Origin: Bacteroidota bacterium
GTDB taxonomy: Bacteria; Bacteroidota; Bacteroidia; Chitinophagales; Saprospiraceae
NCBI GenBank assembly: GCA_029781865.1
Contig: JAKOVW010000079.1
Location: forward strand, 434,001-498,000
Direction: 5' to 3'
DNA length: 64,000 nt
Shown: positions 36,720 through 45,107 of the stretch, piece by piece
How positions within the stretch are numbered: the first letter of the stretch is position 1
Layout: every line of letters starts with the position of its first letter
Program-made: the position numbers and the translations under genes
Notes under the pieces: generated by a model
Databases searched by the model: none
Told to the model about the DNA's origin: nothing
Seen by the model: only the letters and a program-made list of their open reading frames with translations

Positions 36720-36727
36720 CAAAGGTA
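36720..36727 (-). promoter_or_regulatory. -7 box (TACCTTTG) of the riboswitch-receptor mRNA
   Basis: A perfect TAnnTTTG lies 11 bases before the first paired base of the riboswitch, so the transcript would begin a few bases ahead of the aptamer. Coherence with the riboswitch position makes this one of the better promoter calls here, although no ideal TTTG is seen upstream. Confidence 0.6.
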
Positions 36728-36838
36728 CGTATTGTTTAAACTTTAATGTATTTGATTTATGCTGAAAAGAGTGACCGAACTATAAACTAAACCTTTGTAA
36801 GCCCAGTTTATCCGGATCTTCAATCGCTTGCGGTAACT

Positions 36839-37354
36839 TCATTTATAAAAAGACTGGGAAATCATGAACAAAGCATTATTCATCCTAACCCGGCCAACTC
36901 CGCTGATTATGGCATATTTAGCCCTAAATTGTATGATGTGAGAATAATACAAACCGAATAATCGCTCCAAATCATCCTCACTTTCCCGCAAATCATCATA
37001 CTCCCATTTAAGATCCGGATAACATAGCAAATAAAGATCAGGGAGGTTCTTCTGCCATTCGTTTCTTAAGATCTGGGAATCAAACTTGAATTTCTCCTTT
37101 GCCCATATATAAGCGGTTAAAGAATCCGTATCACAGAATACAAATTGGCCTTCCAGCTCCAGATTTTTATTTTGAAATTCCTGTGTAAGGCCTATCGTTT
37201 CTACATCCTTTAACTCATATTTGCCACCGGTTTTGTGCAAATACGCTCTGCTAAATTCAGGGATCATCGTACCTTTGTAAAATTCGGACAAACGGGTACA
37301 AAGAGTAGTTTTTCCTGTAGATTCCGGACCTGTAACAACAATTTTTATCGGCAT
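36839..37354 (-). CDS. NadR/AAA_28-like P-loop kinase
   Basis: A 171-residue P-loop protein. GPESTGKTTL (about 8-17) is the Walker A of the AAA_28/NadR ribosylnicotinamide-kinase type, and PEFSRAYL (about 34-41) and FCDTDSLTAYIWAKEKF are characteristic of the same group. It lacks the adenylyltransferase half of full NadR, as short kinases of this group do. It lies just upstream of, and on the same strand as, the riboswitch-controlled receptor, but ahead of the switch and so not under it. By context it may phosphorylate thiamine, nicotinamide riboside or a related nucleoside; the substrate is not shown by the sequence. Confidence 0.85.
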   Translation of the reverse strand: MPIKIVVTGPESTGKTTLCTRLSEFYKGTMIPEFSRAYLHKTGGKYELKDVETIGLTQEFQNKNLELEGQFVFCDTDSLTAYIWAKEKFKFDSQILRNEWQKNLPDLYLLCYPDLKWEYDDLRESEDDLERLFGLYYSHIIQFRAKYAIISGVGRVRMNNALFMISQSFYK

Positions 37355-37387
37355 CTGTTAACTATTACCATTCGCTAAATTCCCTTC

Positions 37388-37420
37388 TCAAAGATATGCA
37401 CGATATAGAACCATTTTTCA
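37388..37420 (-). promoter_or_regulatory. possible promoter of the P-loop kinase gene
   Basis: The complement reads TATCTTTG at 37388-37395, with TTG at 37418-37420 about 22 bp upstream. The ATG at 37354 would follow after a leader of about 30 bases. The element overlaps the start of the divergent era-operon gene, which begins at 37396. Confidence 0.4.
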
Positions 37421-37956
37421 ATTGGCGGGAATTGTATAATCCATTGGAAGATTCAAAATCTCCATTTTTTAAACAAGAATATGATGAATTTCAATATTCC
37501 AATAAGATTTACAACTATTACATTCATCCGCTTTGGGATTCCATCGGTTCTGAAACGCTTTATATTAAAGTACTATATGCAGACTACGAAGAAGGAAATG
37601 CGATTATTGAGTTAATTGGAGAATGGAATGATTGCATTAATAACGATATCATGTATTTAAAAAGAGATATTATTGATGCAATGATAGAAGAAGGCATAAA
37701 TCGCTTTATATTGCTCTGTGATCATGTTTTCAACTATCATGGATCTGATGATTGTTATTATGAAGAGTGGAAAGATGACATTTCCGACCAGGGAGGATTT
37801 ATCATTCTTGTAAATTTACAGGAACATGTATTAAGTGAAATGAAGTTGTTTGGTCTGCAATATCATGTTCAGCTCGGCAAACAGTTCCAGGAATTGAACT
37901 GGAGGAAAATGAATCCAATGAATCTGACCGAATTTTTAGAAGCTAAAATAAAATAA
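37396..37956 (+). CDS. conserved hypothetical protein at the head of the era-der operon
   Basis: A 186-residue soluble protein, acidic and rich in aromatic residues. I do not recognise a named family. The sequence opens HDIEPFFNWRELYNPLEDSK and contains NYYIHPLWDSIGSETLYIKV and a strongly acidic stretch near the middle (DDCYYEEWKDD). There is no signal peptide or membrane helix. The stop TAA overlaps the era ATG by one base (TAATG), so translation is coupled to era. Position next to era suggests a role linked to ribosome assembly or cell growth, but that is context only. Confidence 0.75.
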   Translation: MHDIEPFFNWRELYNPLEDSKSPFFKQEYDEFQYSNKIYNYYIHPLWDSIGSETLYIKVLYADYEEGNAIIELIGEWNDCINNDIMYLKRDIIDAMIEEGINRFILLCDHVFNYHGSDDCYYEEWKDDISDQGGFIILVNLQEHVLSEMKLFGLQYHVQLGKQFQELNWRKMNPMNLTEFLEAKIK

Positions 37957-38858
37957 TGGAAATCGAATTCCGCTCCGGCTTTGTTAATCTTATAGGTTTG
38001 CCCAATAGTGGCAAGTCCACTTTATTAAATGCATTGACTGGAGAAAAAATGGCCATTATATCTCCCAAGCCTCAGACCACCCGCCAACGCATTTTAGCAT
38101 TGATTAACGAACCCACATTTCAAATTATATTTTCAGATACTCCGGGTTTTATTGAACAGGCTAATTATCCGTTACATCAAACGATGAATATGCAGGTCAG
38201 ACTGGCATTTGAAGATGCGGATGTCATCTTATTGGTTATCGATTCTACCCTACCCTGTAATTTGTCTGAATCCTTCTTGCAAATGCTAAAGGATTCCAGC
38301 ATTCCCATTATTTTATGCTTAAACAAAACAGATCGGGGAAAAGACAATCATGTAAATGAGATTATTCCATTTCTTGAAGATTACCAACTCCCCATTAAAT
38401 CGATTCATAAAGTTTCTGCACTTCAGCAAACCGGCATTTCGGAATTATTGGAGGATATTAAATTCATGCTTCCGGTACATCCTGCTTATTATCCCGATGA
38501 TATTTTAAGCAATCGCCCGGTTCGTTTTTTTATTTCCGAATTGATACGTGAAAAAATTTATCAATTGTATGATGCCGAAATTCCATACCACACTTTTGTT
38601 GTTGTAGAAAACTGTAAAGGTGTTGATGAAAAGAAAGAGATGGCCATAATTGATGCTTTCATTTTTGTTGGCAAGCAATCCCATATTCCAATACTCATTG
38701 GAAAGCAAGGATCTAAACTGAAAGAATTAGGTACAAAATCCCGGTTGGAAATTGAACAATACCTGGATCAGAAAGTATATTTAAATTTAAGTGTCAAACT
38801 CAGAAAAGACTGGAGAAACAATTCCACTTTTTTGAACAAATCCAGTGTATTTCAATGA
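37956..38858 (+). CDS. era: GTPase Era
   Basis: A 300-residue protein with an N-terminal GTPase domain and a C-terminal KH domain. GLPNSGKSTL (about 13-22) is G1, DTPGFIE is G3, and LNKTD (about 127-131) is G4. The KH part contains HIPILIGKQGSKLKELGTKS (about 240-259), matching the GxxG RNA-binding loop. Era binds the 3' end of 16S rRNA and checks 30S maturation. It follows the hypothetical gene with a one-base overlap and overlaps der by four bases (ATGA). This places two ribosome-assembly GTPases in one transcript. Confidence 0.96.
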   Translation: MEIEFRSGFVNLIGLPNSGKSTLLNALTGEKMAIISPKPQTTRQRILALINEPTFQIIFSDTPGFIEQANYPLHQTMNMQVRLAFEDADVILLVIDSTLPCNLSESFLQMLKDSSIPIILCLNKTDRGKDNHVNEIIPFLEDYQLPIKSIHKVSALQQTGISELLEDIKFMLPVHPAYYPDDILSNRPVRFFISELIREKIYQLYDAEIPYHTFVVVENCKGVDEKKEMAIIDAFIFVGKQSHIPILIGKQGSKLKELGTKSRLEIEQYLDQKVYLNLSVKLRKDWRNNSTFLNKSSVFQ

Positions 38859-40156
38859 GCTATACTATTGCAATTGTAGGAAGACCGAATGTCGGCAAAT
38901 CGACTTTTTTTAACCGCTTAGTCGGGTATAAAAAAGCTATCGTTGATGATATCAGCGGTGTTACCAGGGACCGCATCTATGATGTGGCAGAGTGGAATGG
39001 AAAACATTTTACAGTCATTGATACCGGCGGACTGGTTTTCAAAAGTCAGGATGTATTTGAAATAGAGATTAAACGTCAGGTACAGCTTGCTATAGAAGAA
39101 GCCAATTCCATTGTATTTATGACAGATGCTGCTACAGGTATCACCGACCTCGATGAAAACGTCACTGAACTCCTTCGCAAATCCAACAAGAAAATATTTC
39201 TGGCTGTCAATAAAGTAGATAATCCACAACGTTATCTGCAGGCTCAGGAAATGTGGGGTTTAGGCTTTGAAGATGTATTTTTTATTTCATCCATATCGGG
39301 AAGCGGTACAGGAGAATTATTAGATGCCGTAACTGCATTAATTGATAACAACACCGAAGAAATTTCTGATCTTCCAAAATTTGCAGTGATAGGCCAACCC
39401 AATGTCGGCAAATCTTCCTTTCTGAATGTCCTGCTCGAAGAAGAAAGAAATCTCGTAACAGACATTGCAGGCACGACAAGGGATCCCGTACATTCCGTGT
39501 ATAAAAAGTTTGGCAAAGAATTTATCCTGGTTGACACTGCCGGCATTCGCAAAAAAGCAAAAGTTCAGGAAGATCTTGAATTTTATTCTGTGATTCGCGC
39601 TATAAAAGCGATAGAAGATTGCGATGTTTGCTTTCTCATTATTGATGCCACTCAAGGCCTGGAATCCCAGGATATGGAATTAGTTTCACTGGTTGTTAAA
39701 CGCAACAAAGGACTCGTGATCTTGGTCAATAAATGGGATCTGGTAGAGAAAGATACAAAAACAGCTGGTGAGTTTGAATCAAAAATAAGATCCAAGCTTG
39801 CTCCGTTTGATGATGTCCCTATACTGTTTGTATCGGTAAAAGAAAAGCAACGGATTTTTCAGGCTGTCGAAATGGGCTTGCAGGTGTATTCAAACCGCAA
39901 ACAGGAAATTAAAACTTCAGATTTGAATGAAAAAATGCTGGAAGCCATTTCCAAAATACCACCACCCTCTTATAGAAATCACCTGATTAAAATCAAATAC
40001 ATTGTTCAAATCAAAAAGCCTTATCCGGTTTTTGCATTTTATACCAACTACCCGGATCAGATAAAAGGAAATTACAAAAATTATCTCGAAAATCAACTCA
40101 GGTCTCTGTATAATTTTAAAGGTTGTCCGATTCGCTTGTTATTCAAAGATAAGTAA
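38855..40156 (+). CDS. der: GTPase Der (EngA), two GTPase domains
   Basis: A 433-residue protein with two tandem GTPase domains, as is unique to Der. The first P-loop, GRPNVGKST, is at about 8-16 and the second, GQPNVGKSS, at about 179-187. DTGGL and DTAGI are the two G3 motifs, and NKVD and NKWD the G4 motifs. A C-terminal KH-like domain follows (about 345-433). Der is essential for 50S subunit assembly. It overlaps era by ATGA and is followed two bases later by rfbC. Confidence 0.97.
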   Translation: MSYTIAIVGRPNVGKSTFFNRLVGYKKAIVDDISGVTRDRIYDVAEWNGKHFTVIDTGGLVFKSQDVFEIEIKRQVQLAIEEANSIVFMTDAATGITDLDENVTELLRKSNKKIFLAVNKVDNPQRYLQAQEMWGLGFEDVFFISSISGSGTGELLDAVTALIDNNTEEISDLPKFAVIGQPNVGKSSFLNVLLEEERNLVTDIAGTTRDPVHSVYKKFGKEFILVDTAGIRKKAKVQEDLEFYSVIRAIKAIEDCDVCFLIIDATQGLESQDMELVSLVVKRNKGLVILVNKWDLVEKDTKTAGEFESKIRSKLAPFDDVPILFVSVKEKQRIFQAVEMGLQVYSNRKQEIKTSDLNEKMLEAISKIPPPSYRNHLIKIKYIVQIKKPYPVFAFYTNYPDQIKGNYKNYLENQLRSLYNFKGCPIRLLFKDK

Positions 40157-40158
40157 AC

Positions 40159-40704
40159 ATGAAAATAACCCATACGGATATAGAAGGATTACTCATACTA
40201 GAACCGGATGTCTACGCCGATTCCAGAGGTTGTTTTTATGAATCTTACAACTCCCGTAAATTTATCATCAATCATCTGGAGTACTTTTTTGTTCAGGACA
40301 ATGAGGCTGAATCCAAATATGGCGTAATCAGAGGTCTGCATTTTCAAAACGACCCGATGGCACAGACTAAATTAGTGCGTGTACCCTTTGGTGAAGTCCT
40401 GGATGTTGCCATTGATCTTCGACCAGGAAGTACAACATTCGGAAAAGTATTTTCCATTATCTTAAATCAATTCAACAAAAAGCAACTATTAATTCCGCGT
40501 GGATTCGCTCATGGTTATTCTGTCTTAAGTGAATCATCGGTCTTCCATTATAAATGTGATAACTATTATTCAAAATCTCACGAAAGCGGGTATCACCCTT
40601 TGGATTCATATTTTAAAATCGACTGGCAAATTCCGCCAGACAAAATGATTATCTCTCCAAAAGATTTAGCTTTACCCGTTTTTAATTTACAACCGAAGGC
40701 CTGA
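40159..40704 (+). CDS. rfbC: dTDP-4-dehydrorhamnose 3,5-epimerase
   Basis: A 181-residue cupin-fold epimerase. The segments RGLHFQNDPMAQTKLVRV (about 57-74) and PRGFAHGYSVLSESS (about 113-127) hold the catalytic His and substrate-binding residues of RmlC. The enzyme inverts C3 and C5 of dTDP-4-keto-6-deoxyglucose on the way to dTDP-L-rhamnose. It follows der by two bases and precedes rfbD by three. The first two pathway genes (rfbA and rfbB) are not in the window. Confidence 0.94.
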   Translation: MKITHTDIEGLLILEPDVYADSRGCFYESYNSRKFIINHLEYFFVQDNEAESKYGVIRGLHFQNDPMAQTKLVRVPFGEVLDVAIDLRPGSTTFGKVFSIILNQFNKKQLLIPRGFAHGYSVLSESSVFHYKCDNYYSKSHESGYHPLDSYFKIDWQIPPDKMIISPKDLALPVFNLQPKA

Positions 40705-40707
40705 TTT

Positions 40708-41598
40708 ATGAAAATATTGATTACCGGAGCCAATGGCCAGCTTGGACAGGAATTAAATCAATTGGCTTCTATTTATCCCGAAATACAATTCTTGCTTTAT
40801 ACTAAACATCAATGGGATATTAGTAATCAAAATGAGTCAGAACAAATACTGACACTACACAAACCTGATTTTTTGATCAACACAGCTGCCTATACCAAGG
40901 TTGATCAGGCTGAAGACGAACCGGAACTTTGTTTTAAAATCAACGCAGATGCTCCAACTCAACTTTCCGTTTTGTGCAAGGCAATCGGTACTCAATTAAT
41001 TCACATTTCAACGGATTATGTATTCAATTCTACTACCAGAAAGCCTATATTAGAGAATGAACCTAAAAATCCAATAGGCGTATATGCAGTTTCCAAAAGT
41101 AAAGGAGAAGATGGAATCATGCAATCAAATCCGAACAGTATCATCGTCCGAACCTCATGGTTGTACAGCAGCTTTGGTCATAACTTTGTTAAGACCATGT
41201 ATAAACTTTCAAAAAGTCGTAAATCCTTAAATATAGTCGCTGATCAAGTTGGAAACCCTACCTATGCCAAAAATCTTGCAGCCTGTTTGATACATATGAT
41301 GTTGCAATTGAAAGACCAGAACCATTCAAATTTTTCAGGCTATTATCATTTTTGCAATCAGGGTAACTGCAGCTGGTATGATTTTGCTGCAGAAATTTTC
41401 AAATACCTGAATATTGATATACATTTGAATCAAATAACCACGGCAGAATATGGCGCAAAAGCATGGAGACCCCTATATAGTAGCCTGGATTGTACAAAAA
41501 TTCAACATTCCTTTAAATTTGAGATACCACACTGGAAACAAAGCCTACATGAATGTCTTGACCTTATTCGATTTGAGGAGACAAAACTAATGTCATGA
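40708..41598 (+). CDS. rfbD: dTDP-4-dehydrorhamnose reductase
   Basis: A 296-residue short-chain dehydrogenase-type enzyme. GANGQLGQEL (about 7-16) is the NAD(P)-binding loop. HISTDYVFN and GVYAVSKSKGE carry the Ser/Thr-Tyr-Lys active site, with Tyr and Lys in YAVSK. It reduces the 4-keto product of RfbC to dTDP-L-rhamnose, used for surface polysaccharides. It overlaps the next gene by four bases (ATGA), placing a secreted T9SS protein directly in the same transcript. Confidence 0.95.
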   Translation: MKILITGANGQLGQELNQLASIYPEIQFLLYTKHQWDISNQNESEQILTLHKPDFLINTAAYTKVDQAEDEPELCFKINADAPTQLSVLCKAIGTQLIHISTDYVFNSTTRKPILENEPKNPIGVYAVSKSKGEDGIMQSNPNSIIVRTSWLYSSFGHNFVKTMYKLSKSRKSLNIVADQVGNPTYAKNLAACLIHMMLQLKDQNHSNFSGYYHFCNQGNCSWYDFAAEIFKYLNIDIHLNQITTAEYGAKAWRPLYSSLDCTKIQHSFKFEIPHWKQSLHECLDLIRFEETKLMS

Positions 41599-44306
41599 GA
41601 ATTAAAATTCTGTACCTCTGTATTTCCTGCTTATGCTGTCTTAACAGTTTATCCGCTACGCACAACCGGGCGGGAGAAATTTCTTTTGTTCAGACATCAG
41701 ATTTGACCATTCATGCTACAGTAACAACCTATACTAAAACCAGCAGTGTTTCTGCAGACCGGGACAGTCTAATTGTCGAATGGGGAGACGGTTCGTTCAG
41801 TACAGTCGTACGTTCAAACGGCCGTGGTGAAATATTACCAAACAACGTAAAAAAGAATCTGTATATCACGGATCACACATATCCGGGACGAGGTTCCTAC
41901 CACATCAGCATTACGGATCCCAACAGAGTAGAAAATATTCTGAATATAGACCCACCCAATAGCGTTAATATTCCATTTTATATTGAAACCACAGTAACCT
42001 TATTAAATCTTCAATTTCAATATCCAAATCATTCTGTACAACTATTGCAACCTCCTATAGATTTTGGCTGCGTCGGGCAACTTTTTATTCATAACCCATC
42101 TGCATATGATGAAGACGGTGACAGCTTGAGTTTTGAACTCATTGTTCCATTGATGGACAAAAACACACCCGTTCCAAATTATAGTTACCCAAACCTGATT
42201 AATGCCGGATCAAATAATACGATCAGTTTTGATAAGACTCTCGGCACCTTTATTTGGAATGCACCACAACAAGCCGGCGAATACAATATTGCATTTGTTA
42301 TTAATGAATTCAGAAAAGGAGTAAAAATAGCAAGCACGATACGCGATATGCAAATATTTGTGCGCAATGACTGTAATACGAATCGTGCACCTGGAATTAT
42401 CGCAATTCAGGATACCTGCATTGTAGCCGGAAGTACTTTAAATATAAACATACTTGCATTCGACCCCGATTCTACGAATCCAAAAACTAAAATTAAACTC
42501 GAAGCTTTTGGTGCGCCGTTTTATACCAATCCGGTAGCGACCGTATCCGTTAGCTCTGTCTTTACAGCATCTCCAATACATGCACTCTTTCAATGGAAAA
42601 CCGATTGCTCTTTAATACGTAAAGAATACTATACCGTAGTGATCAAAGTAACTGATAACTATCTTGACACAACAGGTCTCTCCTACCTACATACCCTTCG
42701 CATCAAAATTGTAGGACCTGCCCCAGAAAACCTGGAGTCTTCCGCGCAAAATAATTCTATTCGACTCAATTGGGACAAACCATACTCCTGCGATACGACC
42801 TTTCTATTCAGGGGGTTTTCGGTGTGGCGAAGAGAAGGTTCTAAATTCCTTGTGCATGACACCTGTAATCCAGGATTAGAAAATAAAGGCTACCAACAAA
42901 TCGCGTATCTGATCAGGCAGACCCAGGCCAATAAATTTACCTATCTGGATTCCGCTATTACAAAAGGTAAATTTTATTGCTACCGTGTTCTTGGCGAATT
43001 TGCAAGAATCAGTTCTCAGGGATTTCCTGTAAACTTCGTCAGCAGCCTTCATTCCAATGAAACATGCAACTCAATTGCCGTTGAAAATCCCATTCTTTTA
43101 AATGTTGACATTCAAAAAACAGACAGCATTAATGGCACTATATTTATTAAATGGCTTAAACCGGATGCGGCCATCTTTGATACGATCAAGAATCCTCCAC
43201 CCTATCAAGTGGCAATATCACATCGATCCAAAGCGGAGAATTGGAATGAGATTCCAGGCTCAATAAAAACATATAACCGGTTCTCAGACATCATTGACAC
43301 GAGTTTTTATCACCTTGGCATCAACACAAAGTCAGACCAACACAGTTATTCAGTAAATATCAAAGCATTAAACTTAATCAATCACATTTCTGATTCATCA
43401 CAGAGCATATTTCTTAAAGGCTATCCAAGTGACCGAAGTATTGAATTGACATGGGATGCCAAAACTGCCTGGAATAATTACTTATATACAATTTACAAAT
43501 ACAATTTAATAACACAGCAATTTGACTCTATTGGAATAACCGATCAAACAAACTTTAAGGAAACTCAACTCGTTAATTTAACTACGTATTGCTACTTAAT
43601 CAAATCTACTGGTGAGTATGGCATAAATTACATCGAACATCCTTTAATCAATCATTCCAACATAAATTGTTTTACACCATTTGATAATGTGCCTCCTTGT
43701 TGTCCAAAACTTATCGTTGAGGGTCCTTGCGATGAAACACAAAATCCTGACCCGGATCACTTAGTCAATAAATTATCCTGGACGAACCCCAATTTGAATT
43801 GCGAAACCAAAGATGCCATTGGCTATAAAATATATAGCATCACTTCAAATGTAAAAAAATTAATTGGTGAAATTAAAGACATTAATGAAACCCATTTTGA
43901 AGATCTACTTACCCGTTTCACACCAACCTGTTACCAGGTCACTGCATACGATAGTTTACAAAATGAATGCACTGCCATCGATTCTGCTTGCGTAAAATAC
44001 TGCCCTAAATATAAACTCCCTAATACCTTCACTCCAAATGGTGATGGACACAATGATTTATTTAAGCCCTATCCGTATTTATTCATCGACAGAATAAACA
44101 TGAAGATTTATAATCGCTGGGGCAATCTTGTTTTTACCACCAAAGATCCTGACATCAATTGGAATGGTACCGATTTAAATGGATCTCAACTTAGCAATGG
44201 AGTGTATTATTACCATTGCGATGTTTATTATACAGGCAATCAGCCTAATGAGCCGATTAGTGAAACCATTACAGGTTTTATCGAATTATTATCCGGTAAA
44301 AAATAA
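41595..44306 (+). CDS. secreted protein with T9SS type B (gliding-associated) sorting domain
   Basis: A 903-residue protein. A signal peptide (about 1-20, ending LNSLSA) is followed by the THNRAGEISF opening seen in a family of large Bacteroidota surface proteins. A PKD-like strand set (about 40-110, IVEWGDGSFSTVV) and cadherin- or Ig-like regions (about 130-370) follow, then fibronectin type III-like segments (about 375-790, for example IRLNWDKPYSCD and LSWTNPNLNC). The last ~85 residues (LPNTFTPNGDGHNDLFKPY and IYNRWGNLVFTT) are a CHU_C-type sorting domain. It lies in an operon of housekeeping genes, coupled to rfbD by ATGA and 5 bases before ribE. Function is unknown; surface attachment is inferred. 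Confidence 0.87.
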   Translation: MRIKILYLCISCLCCLNSLSATHNRAGEISFVQTSDLTIHATVTTYTKTSSVSADRDSLIVEWGDGSFSTVVRSNGRGEILPNNVKKNLYITDHTYPGRGSYHISITDPNRVENILNIDPPNSVNIPFYIETTVTLLNLQFQYPNHSVQLLQPPIDFGCVGQLFIHNPSAYDEDGDSLSFELIVPLMDKNTPVPNYSYPNLINAGSNNTISFDKTLGTFIWNAPQQAGEYNIAFVINEFRKGVKIASTIRDMQIFVRNDCNTNRAPGIIAIQDTCIVAGSTLNINILAFDPDSTNPKTKIKLEAFGAPFYTNPVATVSVSSVFTASPIHALFQWKTDCSLIRKEYYTVVIKVTDNYLDTTGLSYLHTLRIKIVGPAPENLESSAQNNSIRLNWDKPYSCDTTFLFRGFSVWRREGSKFLVHDTCNPGLENKGYQQIAYLIRQTQANKFTYLDSAITKGKFYCYRVLGEFARISSQGFPVNFVSSLHSNETCNSIAVENPILLNVDIQKTDSINGTIFIKWLKPDAAIFDTIKNPPPYQVAISHRSKAENWNEIPGSIKTYNRFSDIIDTSFYHLGINTKSDQHSYSVNIKALNLINHISDSSQSIFLKGYPSDRSIELTWDAKTAWNNYLYTIYKYNLITQQFDSIGITDQTNFKETQLVNLTTYCYLIKSTGEYGINYIEHPLINHSNINCFTPFDNVPPCCPKLIVEGPCDETQNPDPDHLVNKLSWTNPNLNCETKDAIGYKIYSITSNVKKLIGEIKDINETHFEDLLTRFTPTCYQVTAYDSLQNECTAIDSACVKYCPKYKLPNTFTPNGDGHNDLFKPYPYLFIDRINMKIYNRWGNLVFTTKDPDINWNGTDLNGSQLSNGVYYYHCDVYYTGNQPNEPISETITGFIELLSGKK

Positions 44307-44311
44307 GCAAA

Positions 44312-44908
44312 ATGTTTACAGGTATTATTGAAGTAAAAGGCTTTGTCAAATCAATAAAAAAAGACAATGAAAATATGACTATGGAAATTCAATCCGGTAT
44401 TTCAAATTTACTTAAACCGGATCAAAGTGTATCTCACAACGGAGCTTGTCTTACCGTAACAAAAAAAACAAGGAATAGTCATTTTGTCACGGCAGTCAAA
44501 GAAACTTTAGAAAAAACAAATCTTCGTTTATTAAAAACCGGGGATGTTATAAACCTGGAACGATCTTTAATCATGGGAATGAGACTCGATGGACACTTTG
44601 TACAAGGGCACATAGACCATACCTCAAAAGTCACCAAGGTCATAAACCACAATGGCAGTAAAGAAATTGTTGTTGAATTAGCAAGAGCCGATCATGGTTT
44701 AATTGTGGAAAAAGGATCCGTTTGCCTAAACGGAGTAAGTCTGACTGTTTCAAAATTAAAAAAGAACTCATTTAGCGTTGTTATTATTCCTTATACCCTG
44801 GAGCACACCAATCTAAAGAATGTAAAGAAGGGTTCTTTACTCAATGTGGAGTTTGATATTTTCGGGAAGTACGTTCAACGCATTATTAGGACTGAATATA
44901 TTCATTGA
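44312..44908 (+). CDS. ribE: riboflavin synthase, alpha subunit
   Basis: A 198-residue protein with the signature MFTGIIEVKG at the start and two lumazine-binding half-domains (about 1-97 and 98-195). DGHFVQGHIDHTSKV and GSVCLNGVSLTVSKL are the characteristic second-half motifs. It joins two molecules of 6,7-dimethyl-8-ribityllumazine to give riboflavin. It is the last gene of the era-der-rfb group, 5 bases after the T9SS gene. No FMN riboswitch is seen at this position; other riboflavin genes are elsewhere. Confidence 0.95.
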   Translation: MFTGIIEVKGFVKSIKKDNENMTMEIQSGISNLLKPDQSVSHNGACLTVTKKTRNSHFVTAVKETLEKTNLRLLKTGDVINLERSLIMGMRLDGHFVQGHIDHTSKVTKVINHNGSKEIVVELARADHGLIVEKGSVCLNGVSLTVSKLKKNSFSVVIIPYTLEHTNLKNVKKGSLLNVEFDIFGKYVQRIIRTEYIH

Positions 44909-45072
44909 ATTTTCTGGTAGCACTCCCGAAAACAGAAGCCCATTTCAATTTAAATAATCACTACGTAAAGAATTAAAATTCCCTTGAGTACATATTCCAT
45001 AAAATGGTGTTTATTTAAATCTAATGGGGATTAGTTAAAGATTCAAATGGAATAAGTATTTGAAAAAATTAA

Positions 45073-45102
45073 AAAAGGCTTTCAATGAATTGAAAGCCTT
45101 TT
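45073..45102 (-). terminator. terminator of the rpoBC transcript
   Basis: The arms AAAAGGCTTTCAAT and ATTGAAAGCCTTTT form a stem of up to 14 bp with a tiny GA loop (4 bases if the closing pair opens). On the minus strand a T-run follows. It starts 6 bases beyond the rpoC stop codon. Confidence 0.88.
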
Positions 45103-45107
45103 AAATT

